Position numbers and translations under genes: made by a program
Assembly (NCBI GenBank): GCA_934373235.1
Contig: CAKROW010000006.1
Location: 13,042 to 77,041 of the forward strand
Reading direction: 5' to 3'
From: an uncultured Blautia sp.
GTDB taxonomy: Bacteria; Bacillota; Clostridia; Lachnospirales; Lachnospiraceae
Length of the DNA: 64,000 nucleotides
The notes under the pieces: model-generated
What the model was told of the DNA's origin: nothing
The model's database searches: none
The model's input: only the letters and a program-made list of their open reading frames with translations
Part shown: positions 25,689-34,257 of the stretch, piece after piece
Layout: each line of letters starts with the position of its first letter
How positions within the stretch are numbered: position 1 is the first letter of the stretch

Positions 25689-26699
25689 TTAGAATTTGCC
25701 AGCGTCTGCAGCTTCCTGTACGGATACAGCTACTGCTACTGTCATACCAACCATCGGGTTGTTTCCAGCGCCGATGAGACCCATCATCTCTACGTGAGCC
25801 GGTACGGAAGAAGATCCTGCGAACTGAGCGTCAGAATGCATACGTCCAAGTGTATCAGTCATACCGTAGGAAGCAGGACCTGCTGCCATGTTGTCCGGGT
25901 GAAGTGTACGTCCTGTACCACCGCCGGAAGCAACTGAGAAATATTTCTTGCCTTTCTCGTTGCACTCTTTTTTGTATGTTCCTGCTACCGGGTGCTGGAA
26001 ACGTGTCGGGTTTGTGGAGTTTCCTGTGATGGAAACGTCAACGCCCTCTTTCCACATGATAGCAACACCTTCCGGAACGCTGTTAGCGCCGTAGCAGTTA
26101 ACTTTTGCACGAAGTCCCTCTGAATAGGATTTACGGAATACTTCCTTAACTTCATTCTTGTATGGATCATACTCTGTCTCTACATATGTAAAGCCGTTGA
26201 TACGGGAGATGATCTGTGCAGCGTCTTTTCCAAGACCGTTCAGGATAACACGGAGAGGTTTCTGACGAACCTTGTTTGCCTTCTCTGCGATACCGATAGC
26301 ACCCTCTGCTGCTGCGAAAGACTCATGTCCTGCAAGGAAGCAGAAGCAGTCTGTCTCTTCCTCAAGAAGCATCTTTCCAAGGTTTCCATGTCCAAGACCT
26401 ACCTTACGTGTGTCTGCAACGGATCCCGGGATACAGAATGCCTGAAGGCCTTCTCCGATAGCTGCTGCTGCGTCAGCGGCTCTTCTGCAGCCTTTTTTGA
26501 TTGCGATCGCTGCACCTACTGTGTAAGCCCAGCAAGCATTCTCGAAGCAGATCGGCTGGATGCCTTTGATCTGATCGTATACGTTCAGACCTGCGTCTTT
26601 AGTGATTTTCTCAGCTTCTTCGATAGAAGCGATTCCATAGCTGTTTAAAACAGAATTGATCTTGTCAATTCGTCTCTCATATGATTCAAATAAAGCCAT
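25689..26699 (-). CDS. GGGtGRT protein
   Basis: A 336-residue protein of the family named after its GGGTGRT motif, here SVASGGGTGRTLHPDNMAAG. It is followed by the strongly conserved segment YGMTDTLGRMHSDAQFAG. Function is not established. Several conserved cysteines (CFENACWAY, KKGCRR, FCIPG, CFCFLAGHE) could bind metal. It lies 42 nt after the NifU-like gene, and the two are commonly found together in anaerobic Firmicutes, so a role in Fe-S or sulfur handling is inferred. AGGAGG precedes the ATG. Confidence 0.85.
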   Translation of the reverse strand: MALFESYERRIDKINSVLNSYGIASIEEAEKITKDAGLNVYDQIKGIQPICFENACWAYTVGAAIAIKKGCRRAADAAAAIGEGLQAFCIPGSVADTRKVGLGHGNLGKMLLEEETDCFCFLAGHESFAAAEGAIGIAEKANKVRQKPLRVILNGLGKDAAQIISRINGFTYVETEYDPYKNEVKEVFRKSYSEGLRAKVNCYGANSVPEGVAIMWKEGVDVSITGNSTNPTRFQHPVAGTYKKECNEKGKKYFSVASGGGTGRTLHPDNMAAGPASYGMTDTLGRMHSDAQFAGSSSVPAHVEMMGLIGAGNNPMVGMTVAVAVSVQEAADAGKF

Positions 26700-26741
26700 T
26701 TCCTGTAACCTCCTGATATTTTTACCTTACGAAGTAATCAA

Positions 26742-27434
26742 TTACTCTTTTCTTGGGTCGATGATCTTAACAGCATCTGCAACACGGCCGTACTGACCTT
26801 TTGCTTTCTCCCATGCTGTGTTCGGGTCATCACCTTTCTTAATGAAGTCAGTCATTTTTCCAAGGCTTACGAACTGATATCCGATGATCTCATCATTCTC
26901 GTCAAGAGCGATACCTGTAACATAACCCTCAGCCATCTCAAGGTAACGAGGTCCTTTTTTCAGAGTTCCATACATTGTACCAACCTGAGAACGAAGTCCT
27001 TTTCCAAGATCCTCAAGACCAGCTCCTACTGCAAGTCCGTCCTCGGAGAATGCAGACTGGGAACGTCCATAAACGATCTGAAGGAAGAGCTCTCTCATAG
27101 CTGTATTGATTGCATCACATACAAGGTCTGTGTTCAGTGCCTCCATTACAGTAAGTCCCGGAAGGATCTCTGCTGCCATAGCTGCAGAATGAGTCATTCC
27201 TGAACATCCGATCGTCTCAACAAGTGCCTCCTGGATAATTCCCTCTTTTACGTTAAGGGACAGCTTACAGGCACCCTGCTGTGGAGCACACCAGCCTACA
27301 CCGTGTGTAAATCCGGAGATATCCTTTACTTCTTTTGCCTGAACCCATTTTGCTTCTTCCGGGATCGGAGCGGCACCATGATGTACGCCCTGTGCCACTG
27401 GACACATTTCTTCTACTTCGCGTGAATAAATCAT
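26742..27434 (-). CDS. NifU-like iron-sulfur scaffold-type protein
   Basis: A 230-residue protein with a NifU_N/IscU-like core: GVGWCAPQQGACKLSLNV, VETIGCSGMTHSAAMAAEIL and the NTAMRELFLQIVYG helix. The conserved cysteines at the IscU-like positions suggest transient cluster binding. The N-terminal extension MIYSREVEEMCPVAQGVHHG is characteristic of the version paired with GGGtGRT proteins. The start at ATG 27434 is set by AAGGAG 9 nt upstream; the frame is open for 20 codons further without a ribosome site. First gene of the two-gene operon. Confidence 0.8.
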   Translation of the reverse strand: MIYSREVEEMCPVAQGVHHGAAPIPEEAKWVQAKEVKDISGFTHGVGWCAPQQGACKLSLNVKEGIIQEALVETIGCSGMTHSAAMAAEILPGLTVMEALNTDLVCDAINTAMRELFLQIVYGRSQSAFSEDGLAVGAGLEDLGKGLRSQVGTMYGTLKKGPRYLEMAEGYVTGIALDENDEIIGYQFVSLGKMTDFIKKGDDPNTAWEKAKGQYGRVADAVKIIDPRKE

Positions 27435-27617
27435 TTTAAAACTCCTTTCAAGTATAGATTGACCGATGTTATTGAGAAAAAAGTTCGATAACATCCTAGG
27501 GTTATTTTCTCACAAAACCTGTGTTTCGTCCAGTCATATTTGATAATTTTTTGCCATAAAAACGCATATTATGGAAGTTACTTTCCCGGTATTTCATTCC
27601 TAACTGTCAAATATTTC

Positions 27618-27646
27618 TGGCAACTTTTATATGTGTATGCTAATAT
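27618..27646 (+). promoter_or_regulatory. Probable traX-like gene promoter
   Basis: TGGCAA (27618-27623) and TAATAT (27641-27646), 17-bp spacer, about 30 nt before the start codon. Confidence 0.5.
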
Positions 27647-27679
27647 ATTATCAAGTCTGACATTGGAGGTATATTTTTT

Positions 27680-28414
27680 ATGAACGCACCGGTGGATTCT
27701 GTTTTTCCAGAAAAATATCGGATTCTCAGTGGGAGCGCCCTGAAACTGATTGCCATCATCACCATGCTGATCGATCATACCGGAGCAGTGCTTTTAAGCA
27801 TGTATCAGCCTGCACAGAGAGTTCTTTTTACACTTTTGGGCAGGGAATACAGTGTGTATCTTATTTTCCGTGATATCGGAAGGGTTGCTTTTCCCATCTT
27901 CTGTTTTCTTCTGCTGGAGGGTTTCCGGCATACAGGAAGCCGTTTCCGATATGGCAGGAATCTTCTGCTTTTTGCCCTGATCTCGGAGCTTCCGTGGAAT
28001 CTGATGTTTACGAATACGCTGCGTTATGAGAGACAGAATGTGTTTTTCACGCTTTTTCTGGGATACCTGGCGTTTTGTGCCATCGAATATTTTAAGGATC
28101 GGCACCTGATACAGCTTTTCTGCATCCTGGGACTGCTTGCTGTTTCTGTTTTTCTGAAGGCGGATTACGGATGGCGGGGATATATCTTTCTGCTGATCAT
28201 GTACTATATGCAAAATGATAAACCCGGGCAGGCGATCCTTGGAAGCTGCTGGCTTTATTACGAGTGGAGGGCGTGTTTCGCCTTTTTGTCCATTAATCTG
28301 TATAACGGGGAGAGAGGGTTTATCCGGGGAAAAGGGGCTAAGTATTTCTTTTATTGGTTTTATCCGGTGCATATTATGGGGTTGGTGGTTTTAAGAAAAT
28401 TGATTTTCTTATGA
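27680..28414 (+). CDS. TraX-family membrane protein
   Basis: A 244-residue polytopic membrane protein of the TraX family (KLIAIITMLIDHTGAVL, RDIGRVAFPIFCFLLLEGFRHT, FALISELPWNL). F-plasmid TraX N-acetylates pilin; the chromosomal clostridial homologues are uncharacterised and probably acylate some surface substrate. TTGGAGG precedes the ATG. Single gene. Immediately downstream is the repeat element at 28435. Confidence 0.85.
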   Translation: MNAPVDSVFPEKYRILSGSALKLIAIITMLIDHTGAVLLSMYQPAQRVLFTLLGREYSVYLIFRDIGRVAFPIFCFLLLEGFRHTGSRFRYGRNLLLFALISELPWNLMFTNTLRYERQNVFFTLFLGYLAFCAIEYFKDRHLIQLFCILGLLAVSVFLKADYGWRGYIFLLIMYYMQNDKPGQAILGSCWLYYEWRACFAFLSINLYNGERGFIRGKGAKYFFYWFYPVHIMGLVVLRKLIFL

Positions 28415-28624
28415 TTTTTTTGGCTTTTTAAAGCGTGGGAAATCTGCGAGGGGGAAAGCGTTCAGAGTTACGAGGCCCACTTTTCCCCCTCGCGCTCCCC
28501 CTTTCCGGGCACGTTTCGTCTGACGGCCGGATCATGAAGACGGACGGCGGAGGCGGTGCTTTGCACCTGCCGCCTGGGATTTTGATCAAAAGAGTTCCGA
28601 AGCGGAAGGTTGTGGCGCGTGAAC

Positions 28625-28645
28625 GGCACGCCCGACCGGGCGTGC
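28625..28645. repeat. Short palindrome inside the GC-rich element
   Basis: GGCACGCCC and GGGCGTGC arms around GACC, just before the tandem array. Confidence 0.55.
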
Positions 28646-28652
28646 GTCCACC

Positions 28653-28894
28653 GGATGATATAAAAAAACGCAGGGGGCGGACGTCCACCGGATGGGTATA
28701 GAAAAACGCAAAGAGCGGGCGGGCGTCCAACGGATGGATATAGAAAAACGCAGGGAGCGGGCGGGCATCCAACGGATGGGTATAGAAAAACGCAGGGAGC
28801 GGGCGGGCGTCCAACGGATGGGTATAGAAAAACGCAGGGGGGCGTGTGTCCAACGGATGGGTATAGAAAAACGCAGAGGGGGTTGCCTGCTGCG
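28653..28894. repeat. 42-bp tandem repeat, about six units
   Basis: The word GGATG that opens each unit occurs at 28653, 28690, 28732, 28774, 28816 and 28855, giving periods of 37, 42, 42, 42 and 39. A unit reads approximately GGATGGGTATAGAAAAACGC, then AGGGAGCGGGCGGGCGTCCAAC. Outer units are shortened. The period is a multiple of three, so open frames arise on both strands as a by-product. Confidence 0.9.
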
Positions 28895-28901
28895 TTTTTT
28901 A
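28869..28901. terminator. Terminator-like hairpin at the end of the tandem array
   Basis: AAAACGCAG of the last repeat pairs with CTGCGTTTT at 28890-28898, followed by TT on the plus strand; in reverse a T run also follows. It may end the traX-like (+) and LbH (-) transcripts. Confidence 0.5.
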
Positions 28902-29072
28902 GTCCAAAGACTATCGTCTGCGTTGTGTTTTAACGTGCCCAGAGGGGTGGAGCGCGAGGAGGGGAAACGGGCTTCGTAACTCTGAGTGCCTCCCCTCCTC
29001 GCAATTCTCCCACTGGAACATCCAGTAAATTTTAACTCAAAACCAACAAAAAAAGAACTCTCATTTCTTCTT

Positions 29073-29741
29073 TTATTTCTTTTCCACCACTTCTTCAGAA
29101 GATTTATAGATACTTTCTGCCGGTACGCAGCCGCGTACTGCGGACAGGGGATAAATATTGGAATTTCTTCCGATCACGGTTCCCGGATTGAGGACGGAGC
29201 CACATCCTACTTCAACGTGATCTCCAAGCATTGCTCCGAACTTCTTAAGTCCGGTTTCGATCTTTTCTTCACCGTCTTTTACTACTACAGGTTTCTTATC
29301 AGATTTTACATTAGAACAGATCGAACCTGCTCCCATGTGGGATTTGTAGCCGAGGACTGCATCTCCTACATAATTGTAATGCGGAACCTGTACTTTGTTG
29401 AAGAGAACTGCATTTTTAAGCTCTGTGGAATTTCCCACTACTGCGCCCTCTCCTACGATCGCTTTGCCACGGATAAATGCACAGTGACGCACCTCTGCAT
29501 CCTTTCCGATGATCGCAGGGCCTGTGATGCTGGCGGTTGGAGCTACTGTTGCGCTTCTGGCGATCCAGATGTTCTCACCCTTTTCTTCATATTCTGCCGG
29601 GTCAAGAGTCTTTCCCAGTCTGATGATAAAATCACCGATTTCAGGAAGGACCTCCCACGGATAAGTTTTTCCCTCAAAAAGCTCTGCTGCTATTGTTTCA
29701 TTTAAATCCAGAAGACTGCTGATCCTATAATCTTTTAACAT
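29073..29741 (-). CDS. Left-handed beta-helix sugar-nucleotide-type protein
   Basis: A 222-residue protein whose middle consists of hexapeptide repeats (IARSATVAPTASITGPAIIGKDAEVRHCAF in part, VGEGAVVGNSTEL, LGDHVEVGCGSVLNPGTVIG). It resembles the C-terminal acyltransferase half of GlmU-type enzymes without the pyrophosphorylase domain, and related clostridial genes are often annotated as UDP-GlcNAc pyrophosphorylase. The HYNYVGDAVLG segment fits an acetyl-CoA site. Start two nt after the topB stop, using GGAGG within the topB end, so it is translationally coupled. Confidence 0.75.
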   Translation of the reverse strand: MLKDYRISSLLDLNETIAAELFEGKTYPWEVLPEIGDFIIRLGKTLDPAEYEEKGENIWIARSATVAPTASITGPAIIGKDAEVRHCAFIRGKAIVGEGAVVGNSTELKNAVLFNKVQVPHYNYVGDAVLGYKSHMGAGSICSNVKSDKKPVVVKDGEEKIETGLKKFGAMLGDHVEVGCGSVLNPGTVIGRNSNIYPLSAVRGCVPAESIYKSSEEVVEKK

Positions 29742-29743
29742 AA

Positions 29744-31798
29744 TTATTTTCCTCCATGTTTTGCCGGAGCTTTCTCCGGTTTCCTGGCACTTTTATAGTT
29801 GACTGCCGCAGCATCAAAAAACTGGCGCAGGTTATACTGATAATTACTTGCTTCCACCTGAGCAGTGCGCACCCTGACAAAATGTTCCAGCTTATCCATG
29901 TACTCCTGCTCTGTGATGCTGCCCTCCGCCACATAATTCAGTCCCTTTTCCCAGCTTGCTGTAAGCTCCGGATTGAGAAGCTGCCGGATGGAGCAGTTTA
30001 CCACATCAAAGATCATCTCTCCCAGAAGCGTGGGAGTGATCACCTGGGTCTTTTTGTTCAGCGCCAGATACTTGATATTAAATAGTTTCTTCAGGATCTC
30101 CGCGCGGGTGGCACTGGTGCCGATCCCACTTCCTTTTATCTGAGCACGTAATTCTTCATCCTCAATAAGCTGTCCCGCATTTTCCATTGCCAGGATCATG
30201 GAACCTGAATTATACCGCTTGGGCGGCGATGTCTCTCCTTCTTTGATGCTGAGACCATTCACAGGAAGTATATCACCCTTTTTCAGCTTCTGCAACGCCT
30301 CCAGAAGCACCGTATCACAGGAAACTTCCTCCTCTTCCCCGTTGCCATCTCTCTCACTGTCCGAAACCCTTTTACGGGCAAAAGAATTGGTGGCGATCTT
30401 CAGATACCCTTCTTCCTTCAGAACTTTAAAAGATGAAAAAAATGCCTCCCCGTCCAGCTTCGTCACAAGGCTTACTTTCTGATAAACAGCCGGAGGATAA
30501 AAAATACATAAAAATCTCCTCACAATAGTCTCATACACTCTCTGCGCAGTAAGAGACACGCTTCCCAGCGCATTCAGGCCCTGGCCTGTGGGAATGATCG
30601 CATAGTGGTCTGTGATCTGTTTGTCATTCACATACCTTGTCTTCACGATATTTTTCCAGGATTCCATTCCCAGAACCTCTGCTGCCGCAGCCCCTGCCTG
30701 CTGGTAATTCCGAAGACCGGAAATATTCTTGTATATTTCCCTGGCAACTGCTGTAGATAACACTCTGGCGTCTGTTCTCGGATACGTTACCAGTTTCTTC
30801 TCATAAAGTTCCTGTACGATCCGGAGGGTCTCATCCGGACTGATCTTAAACAGCTTTGAGCACACATTCTGAAGCTCCGCCAGGTTAAAAAGAAGGGGCG
30901 GATTTTTGTTCTCTTTCTTACGTTCCACCTTTTCCACAGTACAGGAAAGGGGCTGGTTCACCATCAACTGATCGATCAGCATCTGTGCATGCTCTTTTTT
31001 CCTGAAGCCGTTCTCTTTATAAAGATACGGAGACTGGAAATACCGGCTGCCTTCCACAGCCCTCCATTCTCCGTCAAAATTTTCCCCTGCAAGGGCAATG
31101 CTGCCAAGGACACGGTAAAACGGTGTCTTCACAAAGACACGGATCTCCCGTTCTCTGCGGACCACCATGCCAAGAACACAGGTCATCACACGGCCTACCG
31201 CAATTGCCTGATATTTGGAATGGAGATAATTGGTCACACTGCTTCCGTAACGCAAGGTCAGAACTCTGGAAAAATTGATTCCCATAAGATAATCTTCCTT
31301 TGCGCGGAGATAGGCAGATGCTGCCAGATTATCATACTCCGAGATATCTTTTGCTTCCCGGATCCCTCTTAAAATCTCTTCCTCTGTCTGGGAATCGATC
31401 CACACACGTTTCTGGACCTTTCCCTTTACTCCTGCCATCTGAGCTACCAGACGGTAAATATATTCACCCTCGCGTCCGGAGTCGGTACACACATAAATGG
31501 TATCCACATCCGGCCGGTTCAGCAGCTCTTTCACTATCCCGAACTGCTTTTTGACTCCGGGGATCACCTCATATTTAAATTCGCGCGGCAAAAAAGGCAG
31601 GGTATCAAAACTCCACCTTTTATACTTGATATCATATTTTTCGGGATAACTCATGGTAACCAGGTGTCCTACACACCAGGTTACCACAGAATCTGTCGAT
31701 TCCAGATATCCGTCTTTTCTCTGACTGTTGATCTTCAAAGCCTTCGCAAATTCCTGTGCCACGCTGGGCTTCTCCGCTATGTATAAAGCCTTTGCCAT
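29744..31798 (-). CDS. topB: DNA topoisomerase III
   Basis: Type IA topoisomerase, 684 residues. The N-terminal TOPRIM domain has AEKPSVAQEFAKAL and the acidic pair in CTDSGREGEYIYR. The catalytic tyrosine is in VTYPRTDARVLS. The gate and hinge segments include SKYQAIAVGRVMT and IKGSGIGTSATRAEIL. There is no C-terminal zinc finger. Start at ATG 31798 (MAKALYIAEK), overlapping the focA-like stop region (TAGTATG). The ribosome site is weak, which suggests coupling to the gene upstream. Confidence 0.93.
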   Translation of the reverse strand: MAKALYIAEKPSVAQEFAKALKINSQRKDGYLESTDSVVTWCVGHLVTMSYPEKYDIKYKRWSFDTLPFLPREFKYEVIPGVKKQFGIVKELLNRPDVDTIYVCTDSGREGEYIYRLVAQMAGVKGKVQKRVWIDSQTEEEILRGIREAKDISEYDNLAASAYLRAKEDYLMGINFSRVLTLRYGSSVTNYLHSKYQAIAVGRVMTCVLGMVVRREREIRVFVKTPFYRVLGSIALAGENFDGEWRAVEGSRYFQSPYLYKENGFRKKEHAQMLIDQLMVNQPLSCTVEKVERKKENKNPPLLFNLAELQNVCSKLFKISPDETLRIVQELYEKKLVTYPRTDARVLSTAVAREIYKNISGLRNYQQAGAAAAEVLGMESWKNIVKTRYVNDKQITDHYAIIPTGQGLNALGSVSLTAQRVYETIVRRFLCIFYPPAVYQKVSLVTKLDGEAFFSSFKVLKEEGYLKIATNSFARKRVSDSERDGNGEEEEVSCDTVLLEALQKLKKGDILPVNGLSIKEGETSPPKRYNSGSMILAMENAGQLIEDEELRAQIKGSGIGTSATRAEILKKLFNIKYLALNKKTQVITPTLLGEMIFDVVNCSIRQLLNPELTASWEKGLNYVAEGSITEQEYMDKLEHFVRVRTAQVEASNYQYNLRQFFDAAAVNYKSARKPEKAPAKHGGK

Positions 31799-31799
31799 A

Positions 31800-32555
31800 C
31801 TATTTATCTGCACTCATCTTTCTAAGCGGCCATGCCAGAAGCACAGCTCCGCCAACTATATTTCCCAGTGTTACGATCACCATGCTTTTAAGCATAGCGC
31901 CGACAGACAATCCTGGCACCATACAGAATGCAACTGTAAAAATACCCATATTTGCAATACAATGCTCAAATCCGCTGACAACGAAACCTGAGATACAGAT
32001 CACGATCATCAGAAACTTGCCTGACTCACTCTTCAGCTTAATGCCGCAGAGAACTGCAAGACAGACGAAGAAATTACAAAGTACCGCACGGAAAAACATC
32101 TGTCCTGCCGGAATACTGAGTTTTCCGTTTATAAATCCGGCAAAATAATCTGCTGTACCGGACGCTCCGGCACCTACAAAGATCAGCGCCAGGATCAGGC
32201 ATCCCACAAAATTGCCGATATAACTGATTCCCCAGACCTTGCCTACGTCTTTCCATGATACGCTCTTGTCATACGCACCAAAAGCCATTACCAGATTGTT
32301 ACCGGTAAACAGCTCTCCTCCTACCATTGCGATCAGCAGGACCGCAATGGAGAACACAATGGCTCCAAGGAATTTCCCCCATTCCGGGAATGTCTTGGAA
32401 AATACATTTCCTACAACGTTACTGTAGATCATCGCCACATCAATAAAAAATCCGGCCATGATCGCGCGCATAAAGTATTTTCCGAAATTGCTGTTCAGTA
32501 AGTTTATCTTACCCTTCGCAGCGGTTGACAGTTTCTCTACATCCTCCCTGTTCAT
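31800..32555 (-). CDS. Formate/nitrite transporter family channel
   Basis: A 251-residue FNT channel with six predicted helices. Motifs: MAGFFIDVAMIYSNVVGN, GGELFTGNN, GNFVGCLILALIF, the C-terminal GFEHCIANM carrying the central pore His, and VTLGNIVGGAVLL. It could carry formate, nitrite or hydrosulfide; the sequence does not decide. Start at ATG 32555 with GGAGG upstream; five extra in-frame codons upstream lack support. Has its own promoter and hairpin leader, and is followed by topB. Confidence 0.88.
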   Translation of the reverse strand: MNREDVEKLSTAAKGKINLLNSNFGKYFMRAIMAGFFIDVAMIYSNVVGNVFSKTFPEWGKFLGAIVFSIAVLLIAMVGGELFTGNNLVMAFGAYDKSVSWKDVGKVWGISYIGNFVGCLILALIFVGAGASGTADYFAGFINGKLSIPAGQMFFRAVLCNFFVCLAVLCGIKLKSESGKFLMIVICISGFVVSGFEHCIANMGIFTVAFCMVPGLSVGAMLKSMVIVTLGNIVGGAVLLAWPLRKMSADK

Positions 32556-32581
32556 AAATAGCACCTCCACATATTTTTAGC

Positions 32582-32627
32582 AAGCGTGGCACTTTGTTGC
32601 TGCTTCTTTGTTCACAGCAACACGCTT
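32582..32627 (-). promoter_or_regulatory. Hairpin leader of the FNT channel gene
   Basis: AAGCGTG/CACGCTT and GTTGCTG/CAGCAAC form a two-part stem with an internal bulge and a 12-base loop, between promoter and ribosome binding site. No T run follows. It may stabilise the mRNA or respond to a regulator. Confidence 0.45.
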
Positions 32628-32647
32628 TCCGGAAATCTGCTTGTTAT

Positions 32648-32676
32648 ATTGTAACACTTTACTATATATTTCACAA
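32648..32676 (-). promoter_or_regulatory. Promoter of the FNT channel gene
   Basis: TTGTGA (32676-32671) and TACAAT (32653-32648) on the minus strand with a 17-bp spacer. Confidence 0.65.
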
Positions 32677-32736
32677 TAAAAATGCGAATATTTTCAGAAA
32701 TTTGTAAATTGTTACACACAACAAACAAATATCCTT

Positions 32737-32973
32737 TCACACCAGAACACGGTAGATGCCTGACCAGGTCAGATCTTTTTCCTGTAAGAAACTCTCTGTC
32801 TCCTCCTCAGACTGCTCCCGGCATTTCCATGCAAGTCCACACTCTGCACTGATCTCCGAAGGGATGGGGATAAGGCGCCCTGCAAAAACAGATTCCACTG
32901 CTGTTTTTTCCATTTTCATGGCGGCAGTCGTTGTGGGAAATGTAACCACCGTTGTAATCTCTTTTTTACGCAT
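32737..32973 (-). CDS. DUF3343 protein (putative Se/S carrier-like)
   Basis: A 78-residue protein with the DUF3343 pattern: TVVTFPTTTAAMKMEKTAVE followed by GRLIPIPSEISAECGLAWKC. The two conserved cysteines (Cys45 and Cys51) lie in the ECGLAWKC segment. The family is annotated as putative selenium or sulfur carriers because it occurs near selenium genes; no selenium gene is visible here. GAGGAG precedes the ATG. Lies between asd and the FNT channel. Confidence 0.75.
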   Translation of the reverse strand: MRKKEITTVVTFPTTTAAMKMEKTAVESVFAGRLIPIPSEISAECGLAWKCREQSEEETESFLQEKDLTWSGIYRVLV

Positions 32974-33005
32974 GATCTTTGCTCCTCAGTATCTGCGCAC
33001 CACGT

Positions 33006-33043
33006 AAAAACAGGACACCGGAAAGTTCCGATATCCCGTTTCT
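33006..33043 (-). terminator. Terminator after asd
   Basis: In minus orientation AAACGGGATATCGGAA pairs imperfectly with TTCCGGTGTCCTGTTT, followed by TTTTTAC. The DUF3343 start is about 35 nt further on, so partial readthrough is possible. Confidence 0.6.
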
Positions 33044-33078
33044 GATGCTGCGTTTATTTCTATAAAAGAACCGCCGGA

Positions 33079-34164
33079 TTATTTTGCCTGGATATATCCT
33101 TTGGCTTTCAGAGTCTCTGCACAGAGAACAGCACCACCTGCTGCACCTCTTACTGTATTATGGGAAAGTCCGATAAACTTGTAATCATATACAGTATCCT
33201 CACGGAGACGTCCTACAGATACTCCCATACCATTCTCATAATTTACATCCATCTGTACCTGCGGACGGTTATCCTCCTCAAGGTACTGGATGAACTGCTT
33301 CGGTGCACTTGGAAGCTCAAGCTCCTGAGGAAGTCCTTTGAAGTCCTCCAGTGCTTTGATAAGCTGCTCTTTGGTAGGTTTCTTGCGGAACTTGACAAAT
33401 ACGGCTGCTGTATGTCCGTTGAGAACCGGAACACGTACGCACTGGCATGTGATAACCGGGCTTGTTGCAGGTACGATCACGCCATCCTCGATCTTACCCC
33501 ACAGTCTTAACGGCTCCTTCTCACTCTTCTCTTCCTCACCGCCGATGTACGGGATGATGTTGTGTTCCATCTCCGGCCAGTCCTTAAATGTCTTGCCTGC
33601 TCCGGAAATAGCCTGGTATGTAGTGGCAACTACTTCATATGGCTCAAACTCTTTCCATGCGGTAAGTACCGGTGCATAGCTCTGGATAGAGCAGTTTGGC
33701 TTAACAGCAACAAATCCGCGTTTTGTTCCAAGACGTTTCTTCTGGAATTCGATCACATCGAAATGCTCCGGGTTGATTTCCGGAACTACCATCGGCACAT
33801 CCGGTGTCCAGCGGTGTGCGCTGTTGTTGGAAACAACCGGTGTCTCTGTCTTGGCATACTCTTCCTCGATCGCCTTGATCTCTTCCTTGGTCATGTCTAC
33901 TGCGGAGAATACAAAATCAACAGTAGAAGCCACTTTCTCAACCTCGTGGATATCCATGACAACCAGTTTCTTAACAGCTTCCGGCATCGGAGTATCCATT
34001 TTCCATCTTCCGCCTACAGCTTCCTCGTAAGTCTTGCCTGCACTTCTCGGGCTGGCAGCTACTGTAACCACCTCAAACCACGGGTGATTTTCCAGAAGAG
34101 AAATAAATCTCTGACCAACCATTCCTGTTGCACCTAAAATACCGACTCTAAGTTTTTCACTCAT
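33079..34164 (-). CDS. asd: Aspartate-semialdehyde dehydrogenase
   Basis: Reduces aspartyl phosphate for Lys, Met, Thr and diaminopimelate synthesis. 361 residues, the archaeal/fungal-like type that many clostridia carry. Motifs: NADP fold GILGATGMVGQRF, catalytic cysteine in VKPNCSIQSYAP, TYQAISGAGKTF, and CVRVPVLNGHTAAVFVKF with the catalytic His. GAGGAG precedes the ATG. Follows argH by 93 nt on the same strand. Confidence 0.94.
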   Translation of the reverse strand: MSEKLRVGILGATGMVGQRFISLLENHPWFEVVTVAASPRSAGKTYEEAVGGRWKMDTPMPEAVKKLVVMDIHEVEKVASTVDFVFSAVDMTKEEIKAIEEEYAKTETPVVSNNSAHRWTPDVPMVVPEINPEHFDVIEFQKKRLGTKRGFVAVKPNCSIQSYAPVLTAWKEFEPYEVVATTYQAISGAGKTFKDWPEMEHNIIPYIGGEEEKSEKEPLRLWGKIEDGVIVPATSPVITCQCVRVPVLNGHTAAVFVKFRKKPTKEQLIKALEDFKGLPQELELPSAPKQFIQYLEEDNRPQVQMDVNYENGMGVSVGRLREDTVYDYKFIGLSHNTVRGAAGGAVLCAETLKAKGYIQAK

Positions 34165-34257
34165 AATAAAACTCTCCTCATCTTACGTCCTTGTATGACG
34201 TACATATGTCTTTTCCGTAAATACTATACCAGTTTTTCCAAAAATGCAAGCATTATT

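Larger units (their letters stand above)
28435..29013. mobile_element. GC-rich element with about 80-bp terminal inverted repeats
   Basis: A 579-bp intergenic block, much richer in GC than its surroundings. The ends are inverted copies. Left end: GTGGGA (28435), hairpin stem (28446-28493), then a GC-rich tail to GGGCACGTT (28507-28515). Right end: AACGTGCCC (28932-28940), hairpin (28954-29002), TCCCAC (29008-29013). Each end folds on its own into a stem with a conserved loop: TCAGAGTTACGAGGCCC on the left, one base different on the right. The core holds a 42-bp tandem array and another palindrome. It has no transposase and no clear target-site duplication. It looks like a MITE-like or palindromic dispersed repeat. 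Confidence 0.65.

Noticed and set aside
28653..28894. CRISPR array
   Set aside because: The repeat units are directly adjacent with no unique spacers, and no cas genes are nearby.
28428..28979. Proline-rich and charged repetitive frames on both strands over the tandem array
   Set aside because: They result from the 42-bp repeat period being a multiple of three. No ribosome site, and frames exist equally on both strands.
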